Below are positions 12,502 to 13,101 of a stretch of 13,101 nucleotides of DNA, one piece after another. The notes below the pieces were generated by a model, which was not told where the DNA came from, did not search any database, and saw only the letters and a program-made list of their open reading frames with translations. The position numbers and the translations under genes are program-made. This stretch comes from Candidatus Zixiibacteriota bacterium (GTDB taxonomy: Bacteria; Zixibacteria; MSB-5A5; RBG-16-43-9): assembly GCA_029858245.1 (NCBI GenBank), contig JAOUFL010000034.1:1-13101 (forward strand). Direction: 5' to 3'. The stretch's first letter is position 1. The number at the start of each line of letters is the position of its first letter.

Positions 12502-13101
12502 TTACTTCTTTTCAGGTTCTTTGATATCCTCTTCTATTCCAGCTAATTTCTTGGCTAATTCGACTTTCTTTTCCAATTCTGCATTTGCTCTTATAACTAA
12601 TTTGGCGCCATCGGGTGAGCCTCCGCCGTGCATGCAACCGGGTACTCCTGCGCCTATGGTTAGCCATTCGACCAGCCTGGCAGCTTTTACTCTGGATTCT
12701 GCTGAGGAGCAGGCTTTGAGATATTTCTGGACTAAATGTCCATATTTCGGGTCATAGAAATCCTTGCAGGAGGGGATACAACCGGTCTCGGCTATTCCAC
12801 CGGCAATGTCCTGAGCCAAGACCGAGGTCTGGTAGGGTAAAGTCGCCACGTGCACTTTGTTCACGTTTGAAAGTAGAGGGTCCGGCTGCCATACACCGGA
12901 TGGATGTTTTTTCCCTAAAACCGCTGCTGCAATTCCCATTCCAAAAGTAGTCTCGTTATTGATATGCATTCGTGTGAGCTTATCGTTGAATACTTTTGAG
13001 GATAACCCGTTAGCTCTGGCAACTAAAATCGCCGCACCAATTTTCACATCCCCCTGTCCGGCAACACAGCCTCCGATTGCCGCTCGATAAGGCATTATGA
13101 A
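12502..13101 (-). CDS. 4-hydroxybutyryl-CoA dehydratase/HpaB-family protein, C-terminal part
   Basis: The visible 199 residues align with the C-terminal part of 4-hydroxybutyryl-CoA dehydratase (AbfD) and the wider 4-hydroxyphenylacetate 3-hydroxylase (HpaB) family. Conserved pieces are GGC-V-G-GDV-IGAA near the start, LA-DIAGG in the middle, RLVEWLT, MHGGGSP and ELEKK-ELAKKLAGIE at the end. The coding frame continues past the window edge, so the N-terminal half is missing. Relative to the AbfD of Clostridium aminobutyricum as I recall it, the Cys299 Fe-S ligand is kept (visible residue 12), but His292 is Tyr (residue 5), Tyr296 is Ile (residue 9) and Lys300 is Val (residue 13). A radical dehydratase of normal mechanism is therefore doubtful. 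An ATG at 13095 is internal and not the start. Confidence 0.85.
   Translation of the reverse strand, partial: FIMPYRAAIGGCVAGQGDVKIGAAILVARANGLSSKVFNDKLTRMHINNETTFGMGIAAAVLGKKHPSGVWQPDPLLSNVNKVHVATLPYQTSVLAQDIAGGIAETGCIPSCKDFYDPKYGHLVQKYLKACSSAESRVKAARLVEWLTIGAGVPGCMHGGGSPDGAKLVIRANAELEKKVELAKKLAGIEEDIKEPEKK

Overview
This window looks like chromosomal DNA of an anaerobic or microaerophilic, probably Gram-negative bacterium of moderate GC content. The evidence is a ferredoxin-linked 2-oxoacid oxidoreductase, a two-subunit Fe-S aconitase-type enzyme, an oxygen-sensitive-type dehydratase relative, and exported or envelope proteins. The lineage cannot be fixed from the sequence alone. An uncultivated bacterium is a guess based on the mix of families, not a demonstrated fact.

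Plus strand, 77-8270: a central-carbon block that would interconvert oxaloacetate plus acetyl-CoA and succinyl-CoA. korD-korA-korB-korC encode a four-subunit 2-oxoglutarate:ferredoxin oxidoreductase, followed by ndk (nucleoside diphosphate kinase, apparently starting with CTG). A promoter at the end of ndk drives gltA, a citrate synthase strikingly like the mitochondrial enzyme, which ends in a clear intrinsic terminator. A 315-base gap with a short tandem repeat, two palindromic elements and a second promoter leads to an aconitase-type pair (large and small subunits of the isopropylmalate/homoaconitate hydratase family) and an NADP-type isocitrate dehydrogenase. With ferredoxin-linked KOR and no irreversible step other than citrate synthase, the set could run oxidatively, for glutamate synthesis, or in principle as a reversed oxidative TCA cycle.

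Minus strand, 12387-8315: a tightly packed, partly overlapping five-gene unit. It holds two tandemly duplicated EamA/DMT-family transporters, an exported SagB-like nitroreductase, a class I SAM methyltransferase, and an exported beta-rich protein of unknown function. This is the least explained part of the window and the best candidate for an undescribed system. Upstream of it, cut by the window end, lies the C-terminal part of a 4-hydroxybutyryl-CoA dehydratase/HpaB-family protein that appears to lack several catalytic residues of the model enzyme.

Scattered between genes are at least six short palindromes with a GTAG foot, the hallmark of REP elements. One acts as the icd terminator, one decayed copy has been absorbed into the 3' end of a transporter gene, and several lie in clusters.
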